Assembly (NCBI GenBank): GCA_027924645.1
Contig: BSBN01000845.1
Coordinates: forward strand, 1,054,001-1,118,000
Direction: 5' to 3'
Length of the DNA stretch: 64,000 nt
Source of the DNA: Cunninghamia lanceolata
Taxonomy: Eukaryota; Streptophyta; Pinopsida; Cupressales; Cupressaceae
Under the pieces are notes generated by a model, which was not told where the DNA came from, searched no databases, and saw only the letters and a list, made by a program, of their open reading frames with translations. The translations under genes were made by a program, and so were the position numbers. Below, one piece after another: positions 24,189 to 36,609 of this stretch. The number at the start of each line of letters is the position of its first letter. Position 1 is the stretch's first letter.

Positions 24189-27100
24189 GTTGAGGGATAG
24201 GGTTAATGGTCAAGGGATTAGGGTTAAATAAGCGTGTCGAGGGTAGAAGGATTAGGGATAGGGTTTAGGGTTGAAGGTTTAATGATTTAGGGTTGAGGCT
24301 TTAGGGATGAGGGTTAAGGGATTAGGGTTTAAGATATAGTGTCGAGCGTGTAGGGATAGGTTTTAGGGTTCAAGTTTTAAGGGTTAAGGGTCGAGGGATC
24401 AAAGTTAAGGGTTGAGGGATTAGGGTTTGACATTGAGGGTTGAGTACATTGAGGTTCGAGGGTTAAGGGTTTTGGGATAGGGTTGAGAGTTAAGGGATAG
24501 GGTTGGAGGGTTTAGAGATAAGGGAATAGGGTTAGGGTTTAGGAATAGGGATAGCATTTAGGGTTTAGGGATGAGGGATTAGAGTTGAGGAATGACGGAT
24601 TAGGGTTGAGGGTTGAGGGATTAGGGTTTAGGGATAAGGTTTAGGGTTGAGGGTTGAGGGATTAGGGTTTAAGGTATAGTGTTGAGGGTTTAGGGATAAG
24701 GTTTAGGGTTGAGGGATTAGAGTGAAGGGTTGAGGGATTAGGATTTGACGTTAAGGGTTGAGGCTTTAGGGTTGAGGCTTTAGGGATAGGGTTGAGGGTC
24801 GAGGGATTAGAGTTAAGGGTTAAGGGATTAGGGTTTGACGTTGAGGGTTGAGGGTTGAGGCTCGAGGGTCAAGGGTTTAGGGATGGGGTTGACGGTCGAG
24901 GGATTAGGGTTAAAGTAGAGTGTGGAGGGTATAAGGATTAGGGATAAGGTTGGAGGGTTTAGGGATAAGGGATTAGGGTTTAAGGTATAGTATCGAGTCA
25001 GTTGAGGGTTTAGGAATAGGGATAGCATTTAGGGTTTAGGGATGAGGGATTAGAGTCGAGGGATAATGGATTAGGGTTGAGGGTTGAGGGATTAGGGTTT
25101 AGGGATAAGGTTTAGGGTTGAGGGTTGAGGGATTAGGGTTTAAGGTATAGTGTTGAGGGTTTAGGGATATGGTTTAGGGTTGATGGATTAGAGTGAAGGG
25201 TTGAGGGATTATGATTTGACGTTGAGGGTTGAGAGTTGAGGCTTTATGGTTTAAGGTTTAGGGATAGGGTTGAGAGTTGAGGGATCAGAGTTAAGGGTTG
25301 AGGGATTAGGGTTTGACGTTGAGGCTTAAGGGTTGAGGTTCGAGGGTCAAGGGTTTAGGGATAGGGTTGAGGGTTGAGGGATTAGGGTTAAAGTAGAGTG
25401 TGGAGGGTATAAGGATTAGGGATAGGGTTGGAGGGTTTAGGGATAAGGGATTAGGGTTTAATGTATAGTATCAAGTCAGTTGAGGGTTTAGGAATAGGGA
25501 TAGCATTTAGGGTTCAGGGATGAGGGATTAGAGTTGAGGGATGACAAATTAGGGTTGAGGGTTGAGGGATTAGGGTTTAGGGATAAGGTTTAGGGTTAAG
25601 GGTTGAGGGATTAGGAATTAAGGTATAGTGTTGAGGGTTTAGGGATATGGTTTAGGGTTGAGGGATTAGAGTGAAGGGTTGGGGGATTAGGATTTGACAT
25701 TGAGGGTTGAGGGTTGAGGCTTTAGGCTTTAGGGTTTAGGGATAGGGTTGAGGGTCAAGGGATCAGAGTTGAGGGTTGAAGGATTAGGGTTTGACATTGA
25801 GGGTCGAGTGTTGAGGTTCGAGGGTCAAGGGTTTAGGGATAGGGTTAAGGGTTAAGGGATTAGGGTTTAGGGATAAGGTTTAGGGTTGAGGGTTGAGGGA
25901 TTAGGGTTTAAGGTATAGTGTTGAGGGTTTAGGGATATGGTTTAGGGTTGAGGGATTAGGATCTGATGTTGAGGCTTTAGGCTTTAGGGTTTATGGATAG
26001 GGTTGAGGGTTGAGGGATTAGAGTTAAGGGTTTAGTGATTAGGGTTTGACATTGAGGGTTGAGGGTTGAGGTTTGAGGGTCAAGGGTTTAGGGATAGGGT
26101 TGAGGGTTGAGAGATTAGGGTTAAAGTAGAGTGTGGAGGGTATAAGGATTAGGGATAGGGTTGGAGGGTTTAGGGATAAGGGATTAGGGTTTAAGGTATA
26201 GTATCAATTCAATTGAGGGTTTAGGAATAGGGATAGCATTTAGGTTTTAGGTATGAGGGATTAGAGTTGAAGGATGACAGATTAGGGTTGAGGGTTGAGG
26301 GATTAGGGTTTAGGGATAAGGTTTAGGGTTGAGGGTTGAGGGATTAGGGTTTAAGTTATAGTGTTGAGGGTTTAGGGATATGGTTTAGGGTTGAGGGATT
26401 AGAGTGAAGCGTTGAGGGTTTAGGATTTGACGTTGAGGGTTGAGGGTTAAGGCTTTAGGGTTTAGGGTTTAGGGATAGGGTTGAGTGTTGAGGGATCAAA
26501 GTTAAGGGTTGAGGGATTAGGGTTTGATGTTGAGGGTTGAGGGTTGAGGTTCGAGGGTCAAGGGTTTAGGGATAGGGTTGAGGGTTGAGGGTTGAGGGAT
26601 TAGGGTTTAGGGATAAGGTTTAGGGTTAAGGGTTTAGGGATTAGGGTTTAAGGTATAGTGTTGAGGGTTTAGGGATTAGGGATAGAGTTGAGGGTTGAGG
26701 CTTTAGGGATAGGGTTGAGGGTCGAGGGATTAGAGTTAAGGGTTGAGGGATTAGGGTTGTACATTAAGGGTTGAGGTTTGAGGGTCAAGGGTTTAGGGAT
26801 AGGGTTGAGGGTCAAGGGATTAGGGTTAAAGTAGAGTGTGGAGGGTATAAGGATTAGGGATAGGGTTGGAGGGTTTAGGGATAAGGGATTAAGGTTTAAG
26901 GTATAGTATCGAGTCGATTGAGGGTTTAAGAATAGGGATAGCATTTACAGTTTAGGGATGAGGGATTAGAGTTGAGGGATGACAGATTAGGGTTGAGGGT
27001 TGAGGGATTAGGGTTTAGGGATAAGGTTTAGGGTTGAGGGTTGAGGGTTGAGGGATTAGGGTTTAAGGTATAGTGTTGAGGGTTTAGGGATATGGTTTAG

Positions 27101-27625
27101 GGTCGAGGGATTAGAGTGAAGGGTTGAGGGATTGGGATTTGACATTGAGGGTTAAGGGTTGAGGCTTTAGGGTTTAGGGTTTAGGGATAGGGTTGAGGGA
27201 TCAGAGTTAAGGGTTGAGGGATTAGGGCTTGACATTGAGGGTTGATGGTTGAGGTTCGAGGGTCAAGGGTTTAGGGATAGGGTTGAGGGTCGAGGGATTA
27301 TTGTTAAAGTAGAGTGTGGAGGGTATAAGGATTAGGGATAGGGTTGGAGGGTTTAGGGATAAGGGATTAGGGTTTAAGGTATAGTATCGAGTCGGTTGAG
27401 GGTTTAGGAATAGGGATAGCATTTAGGGTTTAGGGATGAGGGATTAGAGTGAAGGTTTGAGGGATTAGGATTTGACGTTGAGGGTTGAGGGTTGAGGTTT
27501 GAGGGTCAAGGGTTTAGGGATAAGGTTGAGGGATTAGGGTTAAAGTAGAGTGTGGAGGGTATAAGGACTAGGGATAGGGTTGGAGGGTTGAGGGATTAGG
27601 GTTTAAGGTATAGTGTTGAGGGTTT
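23270..27625 (+). repeat. Interstitial degenerate telomere-like array (TTTAGGG variants)
   Basis: About 4.3 kb built from TTTAGGG, TTGAGGG, ATTAGGG and TTAAGGG words, in the orientation TTTAGGG on the plus strand. A longer unit is superimposed: the marker AAAGTAGAGTGTGGAGGG occurs at about 24911, 25389, 26122, 26827, 27305 and 27541, giving intervals of 478, 733, 705, 478 and 236. A single-copy island lies at about 23510-23700. Large degenerate interstitial telomere blocks are known in conifers. The proline-asparagine-rich minus-strand frames are translations of the repeat. Confidence 0.9.
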
Positions 27626-28855
27626 CTATCATCAAATGTAGATTTATGGGTTCAATTATATTGATTGCCTCTCTAGTTTTGGGGTGTGGATGTTTTGGTA
27701 TCAATCAGGAAGTCTTCAAAAGACTTTATGGAAGTGGATTGACAATCGCTTGACAGAACCCGTGCTATTTATGCTTGGATAAGGATTTGTCACAAACTAG
27801 AACTTCTACTTCCAAAGAAGATTTGTCTTTCTTCCTCGATGGGCATTTTCTATTAAGAACTTGATTATGAGGGCTTGCCCCTTCATTGTTATGCCTATCA
27901 TATGGTGGAGCATCTGGCAAGGTCTTGCAAGAATCAAGAAAAGTTCTCCCTCAAAAACCTTGTGGTCATTCAAGTCTAAAGGGGAAGGTTTGGAAAGAGA
28001 AATGTACAAGATGTGATCAATCTATAGCAAGACAAAACACGAGCGCATTATAATGTGCTCATGTTTTGTCTTGCTATAGAAACAGTAAAAAAGTGTTGAC
28101 CCCTGTGATCCAGGCCCACATGCTCTATTTTCATACTGATTCTACGTGTGCTTTTACAAAAAAGAAGTGCTTTCATGTTGTTGGGAAGTTCACATGCACA
28201 TTTGACACATTGTACCACCTTTGCATGATCTTTCCACCACCTTTTTTGCGTTGCCAACTTGAGAAGGATGAAATAACATAGTTTTCACACCAAGTTTGAT
28301 ATATATCTATTCAAGTTTCAATTTTTGTAGTGTTGCAATATTAATTGTGATTCAATTTTAGGAATTTAACATTATAGATTGGTTAATAGTATTGTTGTTA
28401 GTAATTATATTTGAGTGTTATTCAATTTAACATTGAAAATGAAGCAAGTGGTGAAAAACTCAAATTGTTGAGGAGTTTGATGCAAGAAAAAAAAAACACT
28501 ACATAATTGGTTACTCTCTCCATTCGAATCTTCATTTTTTAGGTATGTCAAGTCTTTACATGCATTTTCTTTACATTTTCCTTAATTCGGATTGAATTAC
28601 TTTATCATGCTTTATCATACATGTTTAAAATATCCACATTCCTAATCAAGAAAGCAGCCTACAATCTCACATGATCCCATGTATATTTTCTACACTTGGG
28701 CTCTTTAATAATTATGTGTAATAAACAGACCTTAACATACCATGATGTCAAACTATACAAGAATAAATCCTTACAACATAATAAAAATACAATCCCACTA
28801 TTATATTGTATTCATTTATTAGGAAGTAATATTGGTCTCTTTATCATGCTACAGA
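27626..28855. other. Palindrome-bearing region upstream of the transposase-like gene
   Basis: The stretch to 28017 has broken frames I do not recognise. The palindrome at 28018-28082 follows, then about 770 bp that probably holds the promoter and leader of the gene at 28856. No clear TATA box was chosen. Confidence 0.35.
28018..28082. repeat. Long near-perfect palindrome, middle copy
   Basis: The arms CTATAGCAAGACAAAACA and the inverse TGTTTTGTCTTGCTATAG close around GAGCGCATTATAATGTGCTC. Its core matches the palindromes near both ends of the 16.8 kb element. As RNA or single-stranded DNA it would fold into a stem of about 28 bp. Confidence 0.85.
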
Positions 28856-31800
28856 CAAATTCTCCGTCATCAAGAATTAAACCAACATAGGAAGAGATAG
28901 AAGCTAAGAATGCAAAGAAAGCAGTGCCTATGAGGGAACTTCGTGAGAAGAGGAAATTGGACATGATAAATGAAGACATACCAATTGAAGAGGAACCAGA
29001 ACCATCACAAAGAGATATGATATTGGCGGCACAAAGAGGACGAATGCAAAAGCTTCATGCTATGAGAGATTTGAATACCATAGTTGGAGACACATCCTCT
29101 ACCGCAAGTCAACATGTATGGACACCATCTACCACATCTCAAGTTGAGAGTACATCATCACTCACATGTGATGAAGGAGGTATGCCATCGTTCCCACCTC
29201 AACCTCAAGGTATGTCATCTATTCCATCTTTGATCTAAGGTATGCCATCTAGCCCATCTCATTTAAATATTGATGAAATTCCTAATGTTGAGATGAATTT
29301 ACCTAACTTAACACCACCTAGAATTTTGCATAGAAAGCTAAAATATTTGATTGAAATTGATGAGAATATTTTGCAGCCAATGGAAGGTATGATTCCAAAA
29401 CACACTTGTAGAAGATATGCTCATAAGATTTGGAGATTGTTCTTTGAATAGTTGAATGAGACTACAAGATGTCAACTATTCATTGAAATGATGCAAAGTA
29501 TAAAGTATAGGTCCATCATGAAGATTCTTGGGTTGAGAACATCAGAGGCTTCAAGTGAAAAATCTATTGTCAAGAATCTAATGAGTGCGTATGAGAGAGT
29601 GGGTAACACCTCATGCACAAAAGATAGTAATGCAACATAGCGTGTGATTACATCGACTATATAAGTAGTCAAACAAGGAAAGCTCATCTCATTAGAAAGA
29701 TGAGTCAAGAAATGAGAATTAATAGGAAAACTTTATCAAGAGCTATTGGAAGACGCCAAAGAATTGAGGACACTAATGCCAATGAATTATGGGCGTTCTC
29801 AGGGAGACTACCACGAAAAGATAAACCAATTGTTGAAGCATTAAGATCACTAATTGAAGACTTTTGGAAGAATTACACAAGGGTATCTCCAAATCAAAGG
29901 GGTGTGGTAAGAAGGAGAATTGGTAGTCAGAACCGTGAGCCACATCTAAAGCATTTTTTGGATGAGACTCGAATGCAGTTTTATGAAAAATTTCTAGAGA
30001 AGTATCCTCAAATTAAAATTTGTCAAAGATATTTTGAAATGCTAAAACCTTTCTATGTCAAGATAAATAACACACGCACTACTTGTTGTTGTAGATTACA
30101 TATTGAATTTTCTAACCATTTTGATGCTTATAGGTCTATATATTTAGATATGCATACTAGCAATGTTTTGCAGGGTTGTGCCATATGTGCCCCACCAACA
30201 TCTTCAAGAGACTTCATATCAAGAATTTTATGTGAAAGAGAGGAAGGTCAAATATTCTACAAGAAATTATACTTGGATGGCACATGTCATCGTTGCAGTG
30301 GCTTGCAACATTTGCCAATATGTGAACATATGGAAATAACACATGCGGTTGGAAACAAACTAGTAGAGTTTGACAAGTATAAAACAATGGCATACAATAC
30401 AAAAGATGGTAAAGAAGCAAAAAGGTGTGAATTGGTTATTGAAAAGATTCCAATGTATCAGTTTATACCTATATTTCGTGACAGCATAGTGTATGAGTAT
30501 GCAAGACATGCCCATAGAGCTCGATGGTTGGACTTGCAATTCAAGTTATGTAAGGACACATTTCTAGTTGGTAGCATTGTTTTAGTCATCGACTTTGCAG
30601 AGAACTACAGTCTACAGCCATAGCATGAGGTGCAATCACAATATTACAACTCCACATAGGTTTATATATTTGTGCACATCGCATTCATTCATGCGAATGA
30701 TAGTACAGAGGATGACAGAAAGATCATAAGGGAGTATAATTTCTATATTAGTGAAGATCGCATGCATTCTACAGAGTTCGTACAAGGTTGCTTTCAGGTG
30801 TTCTACAATGATTTGGCTAGAAGGGGCATATCGTTCAGTCAACATATCATATGGTTGGATATATGTGCATCATAATTCAAGAACTCGTAGAATTTCTATT
30901 CACTGAGTAGGAGGCATAATTTTACAGGTATTCAACATATGTGGAACTTTTGTGAGGCCGGGCATGGAAAGGGGGAGCATGATGGTGCAAGAGCATGTAT
31001 TAAAAGAGCCATAGCACGAGAAGTGTTAAAGTATAAAGACAATGCAAAGTTGACAGATGTAAAATTGATTGTTGAGTGGTGTAATTCTTCCATGGGTCTA
31101 GGTAATGAAGGTAAGTCTTCAATTCATAGCTTTTTTTGGTTGATAGATGATACTAACATTGCACCATATGAGGACTGTTGTGCACTGACAGAATCAAATG
31201 AGATGCACTCTTTCAGAAGCTCAATTGCAGGTTCATGGAGTATCCATACACGAAAGATGTCATGCTTTTGTTCTTCCTATACAATTCAAGTCTAGGATGA
31301 GTGCGAGTCAAAAGAGTGGGTTGACAAATGGCAGTTAAGTTATCTTATCCCACTTGACATGTATCGACCCCCGACGACACTGGAACTAACATAGATGGAA
31401 TCATTAGTTGACTTTGACCGCATATCAGATTTAGTTCAACTAGGTAATACAGGGCACGCATATGCATCTAATTTCATCTAGTTCAACCAGGTAATGTCAT
31501 CTTACTTTGTAGTGTTTATGTAATGTTGACTAATTTCATCTAATTTGCTACACATATCAATGTAGGGCACGTATATGCAGTTATTGTAGATGAAAATAAT
31601 GAAGAGGGAACAAATTATTACTTATGTCTTTGTGTTGAGGCCAAAAAGAAATTGGAGGCCCCTATTACAAATGGAGAAAACATTGAATACCCTACAGGGT
31701 CAGTGGTTATTATTGGAAAATGACTTAGAAGGTACCCACATAAGAGTGTTAATGTTTGGCTATTTCAGGACTTTGACACACATCAAAAGATTCTTCATTA

Positions 31801-31951
31801 CTCAAAACTTGTCGTGGCATCCAATGTTCATTTGCTAAAGTATCGGGGTAGACCTTTGAACAAAATCTTGTGGAAGGTGTGTGAGTCTGACCATGAAGCA
31901 ATACTTGACACAATAAAGAGTAGAGCACACCCGGATGGTTCATTGGATTAA
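28856..31951 (+). pseudogene. Transposase-like gene, decayed (unplaced DDE-type family)
   Basis: Main exon about 28856-31443 and last exon 31566-31951 (donor GTAATA, acceptor TGTAG), with one frame change near 29640. In order: an acidic, proline/serine-rich N-terminus; a HTH-like region (KTLSRAIGRRQR); a Cys/His cluster (CAICAPP, C-H-R-C-SGLQHLPICEH, about 30180-30330); DFAENYSLQP (Asp at 30591); WLDICAS before FKN (Asp at 30859); GHGKGEHDGA (about 30960); and a C-terminal block VWLFQDFD...YSKLVVAS. The Asp, Asp and Glu/His positions suggest an RNase-H-fold transposase. Ten in-frame stops in the main exon are eight TAG and two TAA, several where glutamine is expected. One TGA (31721) falls where Trp is likely. 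I recall uncharacterised plant proteins like this but cannot name the superfamily. Confidence 0.7.
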
Positions 31952-32111
31952 TTTGTAAGTATTCACATTGATTTTGTAAAGTCATGTTACATTGAGTTGT
32001 AAGTATGCACATTAATTTGTAAGGTTTGTCTTTTTTTAATTTCCTCTTACATTTTTACACATATACACATTTTTACATCATCATGTTATGCATTTTTGGT
32101 GTCTTAATCCT

Positions 32112-33872
32112 GATGCGACCAAACTGACTATTTCAACACGTCGGGATGGGTACATTTATGCTAGGCATGGTTCTATTTTTTGCCCAAACATGTCGAAACA
32201 GTCTGAGCTACATTGTACCGGTGATATCCCTGAAGAGTCCAGAGTGTAAAAAGGCAGCAATCTTTGATGAGATGTTACTCAAAAACTGTGTCACTTAGAA
32301 ACATTCTGTCTGAGGCAACGTGATCATGTAGAGTGCTTCTACAATAAACTCTCTCAGTTTTTTATATCTCTGAGGTATTTGCCCATGGTGAAATTTTTTT
32401 TGCTGCCCCAAAAATCGTAAGGAGGTAGTGTAAAGTTGCAAAGGGGTGTAACTTTCATCCTGCTCCTGATGTGACCAAACTGACTGTTCCAACGCATCTA
32501 GATGGGTACATTTATGCTACGTATGGTCCTATTTTTCACCCAAACATGTCGAAACAGTTCGAGCTACATTGTACCGACGATATCCCTGAAGAGTCCAAAG
32601 TGCAAAAAGGCAGCAATCTTTGACGAGATGTTACTTGAAAACTGTGTCACTTAGAAACATTTTGTCTAAGGCAACGCAATTACATAGAGTGCCTCTACAC
32701 TAACCTCTCTCGAATTTTTATATCTCTGAGGCATTTGCTTGTGGTGAAAGGTTTTCTGCTGCCCCAAAAATCATCAGAAGGAGGCAGTGTAAAGTTACAA
32801 AGGAGTGTAACTTTCGTCCTGCTCCTGATGTGACCAAACTGATTGTTCCAACGCATTTGGATGGGTACATTTATGCTAGGCATGGTCTTGTTTTTCACAT
32901 AAACATGTTGAAACAGTCTGAGCTACATTGTACCGATGATATCCATGAAGAGTCCAAAGTGCAAAAATAAAGAAATCTTTGACAAGATGTTACTCAAAAA
33001 CTGTGTCACTTAGAAATATTTCGTCTGAGGTAACATGATCACATAGAGTGCTTCTACAATAACCTCTCTCAGTTTTTTATATCTTTGAGGCATTTGCCTG
33101 TGGTGAAAGGTTTTCTGCTGCCCCAAAAATCATCAAAAGGAGGCAGTGTAAAGTTGGAAAGGGGTGTAACTTTCATCCTGCTCCTAATGTGACCAAACTG
33201 ACTGTTCCAACACATCTGGATGGGTATGTTTACGTAGGCATGGTCCTATTTTTCACCCAAACATGTCGAAACAGTCCGAGCTACATTGTATCGACGATAT
33301 CCCTAAAGAGTCAAAAGTGCAAAAAGGCAGAGATCTTTGACAAGATGTTACTCAAAAACTATGTCACTTAGAAACATTCCGTCTAAGGTAGTGTGATCAT
33401 GTAGAGTGTTTCTACAATAACCTCTCTTAGTTTTTTATATCTCTGAGGCATTTTCCCGTGGTGAAAGGTTTTCTGCTGCCCCAAAAATCATCAGAAGGAG
33501 GCAATGTAAAGTTGCAAGGGGTGTAACTTTTGTTCTGCTCCTGTTGTGACCAAAATGACTATTCCTATGCATCCAAATGGGTATATTTACGCTAGGTATG
33601 GTCCTATTTTTCACCCAAACATGTCAAAACAGTCCGAGCTACATTGTATCGACGATATCCCTGAAGAGTCCAAAGTGCAAAAAGGTAGCAATCTTTGACA
33701 AGATGTTACTCGAAAACTATTTCACTTAGAAACATTCCATCTGAGGCAACGCGATCACGTAGAGTGCCTCTACAATAACCTCTCTCAATTTTTTTATCTC
33801 TGAGACATTTGCTTGTGGTGAAAGGTTTTCTGCTGCCCCAAAAATTGTCAGAAGGAGGCAGTGTAAAGTTGC
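32112..33872 (+). repeat. 358-bp tandem array, five copies
   Basis: Unit starts fall at about 32112, 32469, 32827, 33186 and 33543, all with TGTGACCAAACTGACTRTTCC near their start and GCTGCCCCAAAAATC near their end. Copies differ at a modest number of sites. Each holds a short frame (PTHLDGYIYARHGPIF...) broken in most copies. The length 358 is not a multiple of three, so the array as a whole is not coding. Confidence 0.9.
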
Positions 33873-36450
33873 AACTTCTTCTTAGGCACCAATTTCACAT
33901 CAAATTGTCCAAATGAGCACCCAAGGATGTGGAGTCTTCAATCAAGGTGCTCTGGCAGGAAAAGTTGTTTGGCCTTCAAGATGAGGTTGCCTTAGTGAAT
34001 TAAGTTAGGATGAAAGCCTATTCACTCTAGGCGCCAATCTCAAGTTGCACAATCATGAATGGGTGCCTAGAGTAATAAGGCACTACATCATGGTTCTAGG
34101 ACCTTGAAATGGCACCCAAGCATGTAGGAGGAATTTTTAAGGAGCTAGAAGGTTTTTGAAACTCTAAGGAACTAGTCCAAAGACTCTATGGCGCCATCTT
34201 GATACCATTGAGTCAACTTTCAAACTCAAACATATTGAAACAAGGTCTAGGAAGCTAGGCACCATCTCTTGCCAGTTCAACCTCTCAGATGCGCCAACAT
34301 TGGAAAGACTCTTAATGAGCGCCTAAGTTTGAATTGATCTTATGATTGAAAGTTTGGTGATGTATTGGTGCAAGATGATCTTCAGTTGAAGCAATCTAAG
34401 TTCTAGGAAGGGTTTAGAAGTTATCAACCTCTTCACTAAGTTAGGCGCACTTTTCAAGATTTCTTACCCAAGAGTTGTACCTCATTAAGACAAGGCGCAT
34501 CTTAACCTCCGGGACTTTTCATTAAGACTCTAAGCAAGAAGGCACATTTCCATGGAGTAGCATACTCTAGATAGTGCCTAATGCCATCAAGGCATAATTC
34601 CACCCTCACTTTGGTGGCCTATCATCAAGAAGGGGCATTGGGCATTCCTTGAATAGTTCTGAGCATTTGAAGTTCATGAAATCACCAAGGAATGTTGGGT
34701 GCCATGTGTATCCTCAACAAGCTTGAGTTTGTGCTTAGACAAGTTGGTGCTTATTCATGTTTTAACTTCCCTCTTGAAGCGCCTAACTTGGGAAAAAGTT
34801 ATCTTGTTGTTAGTCAAGTGTTTGATGTGTTTTGGAGACTCCAAAAGACTTCCTCTTGCTAGGTGCTCTTCTTGGCAACTACAACCTTCAATTGGCGCCT
34901 AGATCCTGAAGAAAAACACTTGCAAGTGTGGGTGCACTTTCCTTGTGATGGAGCATCAAACTAGCACTTAGAAATCATAATGCATGAAGTGAGCGCCTAG
35001 GATCCTATTGGTCCAATAGGTGGTCTTGGGAACGGTGTCAAGTCATTGGAGATAGATATTTTGGCTTATTTGATGATGGTCTCAAGTCTCTCTACCAAGG
35101 CGCATTTTGATGATGTTCTTATTTAAACTCTTATGAAGACTATCTCATCCCTAAGCGCTCATCCTCATGATTTTCATGCACTTAGACTTCAAGGCGCCAA
35201 AACTAGTAGGAAAATATTTGGGGGGAAACCATGCTGATAAAAGTTGGGTAAATTTAACCTTCGAGTCTGATTAGGCTCCATATAACAACAATATTTATAT
35301 CATGTCCCTTTGCTTTATGAAACAAGCAGTACGTGTCAAGTCATAGGGATAACACTATGGTCCTTAGAAATTTCTCTGTGACTTTTGATAAGATTATCTA
35401 CTATTATTTGGATGCTTGATAGTATTAAAATTATTGGGCATTAAGTTGAGGTGACCATTCTTGTTATGATCATCACTTTTCACAAGGGGTATATTAGTTA
35501 TCCTATATATCATTACATTATGATTATTTTTCAATATCCTAATGGTGGAAGGATTGTTTTCACTATTATCTCTAGCTTGGGAAGTCATCAACAATCCAAC
35601 TCTTGACGTTGATACAAGGTTCTTTTGAAGGCAAAAGGCACCTAGGCTTATGGGGCTCAATTTGATGTATTTATTGAAAGCTCAAGGTGAATTGATGCTT
35701 ATTGAAAATGCCACTTAGTCCTTCATTTGCATTCTAGGTGCCATTTCCTATTGACTTATATATTCCTCCTCATGCTAGGGTGCCATAATGAAGTGGTTTA
35801 GACAATAGGTGTGCTTCACTTACTAGAGGCTTGTTCTCCTTCCACCTTAGGTGCACTTTTATGGTGGAACAGGTGTCAATGGGCACCTTGTCTTAAATGA
35901 ATTCTCTCTCTAAGTTGGGCACCCTTTTGAGGCTTTATGAGTTACAAATTGTGCCTTAACCCTTCATGCTTGTTGCTCAATGTTTGAATGTTTAAGAAAG
36001 TCTCCTTTAGGCGCTCATCTTAATGACTTTTTCTCAAGGTGCAATCATCCTAATGACTTGGATATTCATCCTAGTGTTTCAGGATATTAGGCTACCAGAC
36101 TTACTCATTTTCAGGATCTCAAACATAAAGAATAACATGATGATTCATTTTTTTGTATTGCATATAGTTGATATTCTATGCTACTCATAAAGAATATTAA
36201 TATTTTCTGTTCAACATGATGATTCATTTTTTTTAAATACAAAATTTATCTTTTAGTTCCAAAATGAGGTTTAGGTGATACTTGAATAACAATAGCTAGC
36301 TTATTGGATCAACAAACATCCTATGTAATACAATTAGACTTTAAATATTTGAAGTAGCCATCTACAAATATCTATTCAAACGTGGATTTATAATGCAAGT
36401 ATGGACGCCATCAATAAAAAAGATTTGTATTAACCAAATATCCATATAGG
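33873..36450. other. Unannotated region dense in GGCGCC-like words
   Basis: No gene seen. From about 33890 to 36070 the words TAGGCGCC, GAGCGCCTAAG and ATGGCACC (variants of GGCGCC and TTAGGCGC) recur about every 50-100 bp. It may be a strongly diverged tandem array or a decayed element. Confidence 0.45.
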
Positions 36451-36459
36451 CATACATCA

Positions 36460-36600
36460 ATATCTGTCGATATAAGTATAACATATATACAAACTAGCCA
36501 TATAGGCTTACAAGAATGCCATATAGGCATACAATGTCAACTATGTACAATACAAAATATATGTCCACAAATGCCATATAGGCATACAACAAAGGAACAC
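36460..36600. repeat. Dispersed 16-bp direct repeats
   Basis: GCCATATAGGCATACA and close variants occur four times within 140 bp, with irregular spacers. It is a local repeat cluster near the 3' end of the minus-strand gene at 36610. Confidence 0.75.
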
Positions 36601-36609
36601 AATAAAAAG

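Noticed and set aside
24828..27422. Minus-strand frames rich in NPNPSTLNP
   Set aside because: They are translations of the telomere-like CCCTAAA array; no start context or coding signal.
23270..27625. A true chromosome end
   Set aside because: The repeats are degenerate, carry a single-copy island and are flanked by ordinary sequence on both sides.
28856..31951. An alternative genetic code with TAG/TAA read as glutamine
   Set aside because: Plants use the standard code; C-to-T decay explains the stops, and a frame change and a TGA are also present.
36460..36600. CRISPR-like repeat cluster
   Set aside because: Four short imperfect repeats with uneven spacers in a plant genome; no array structure.
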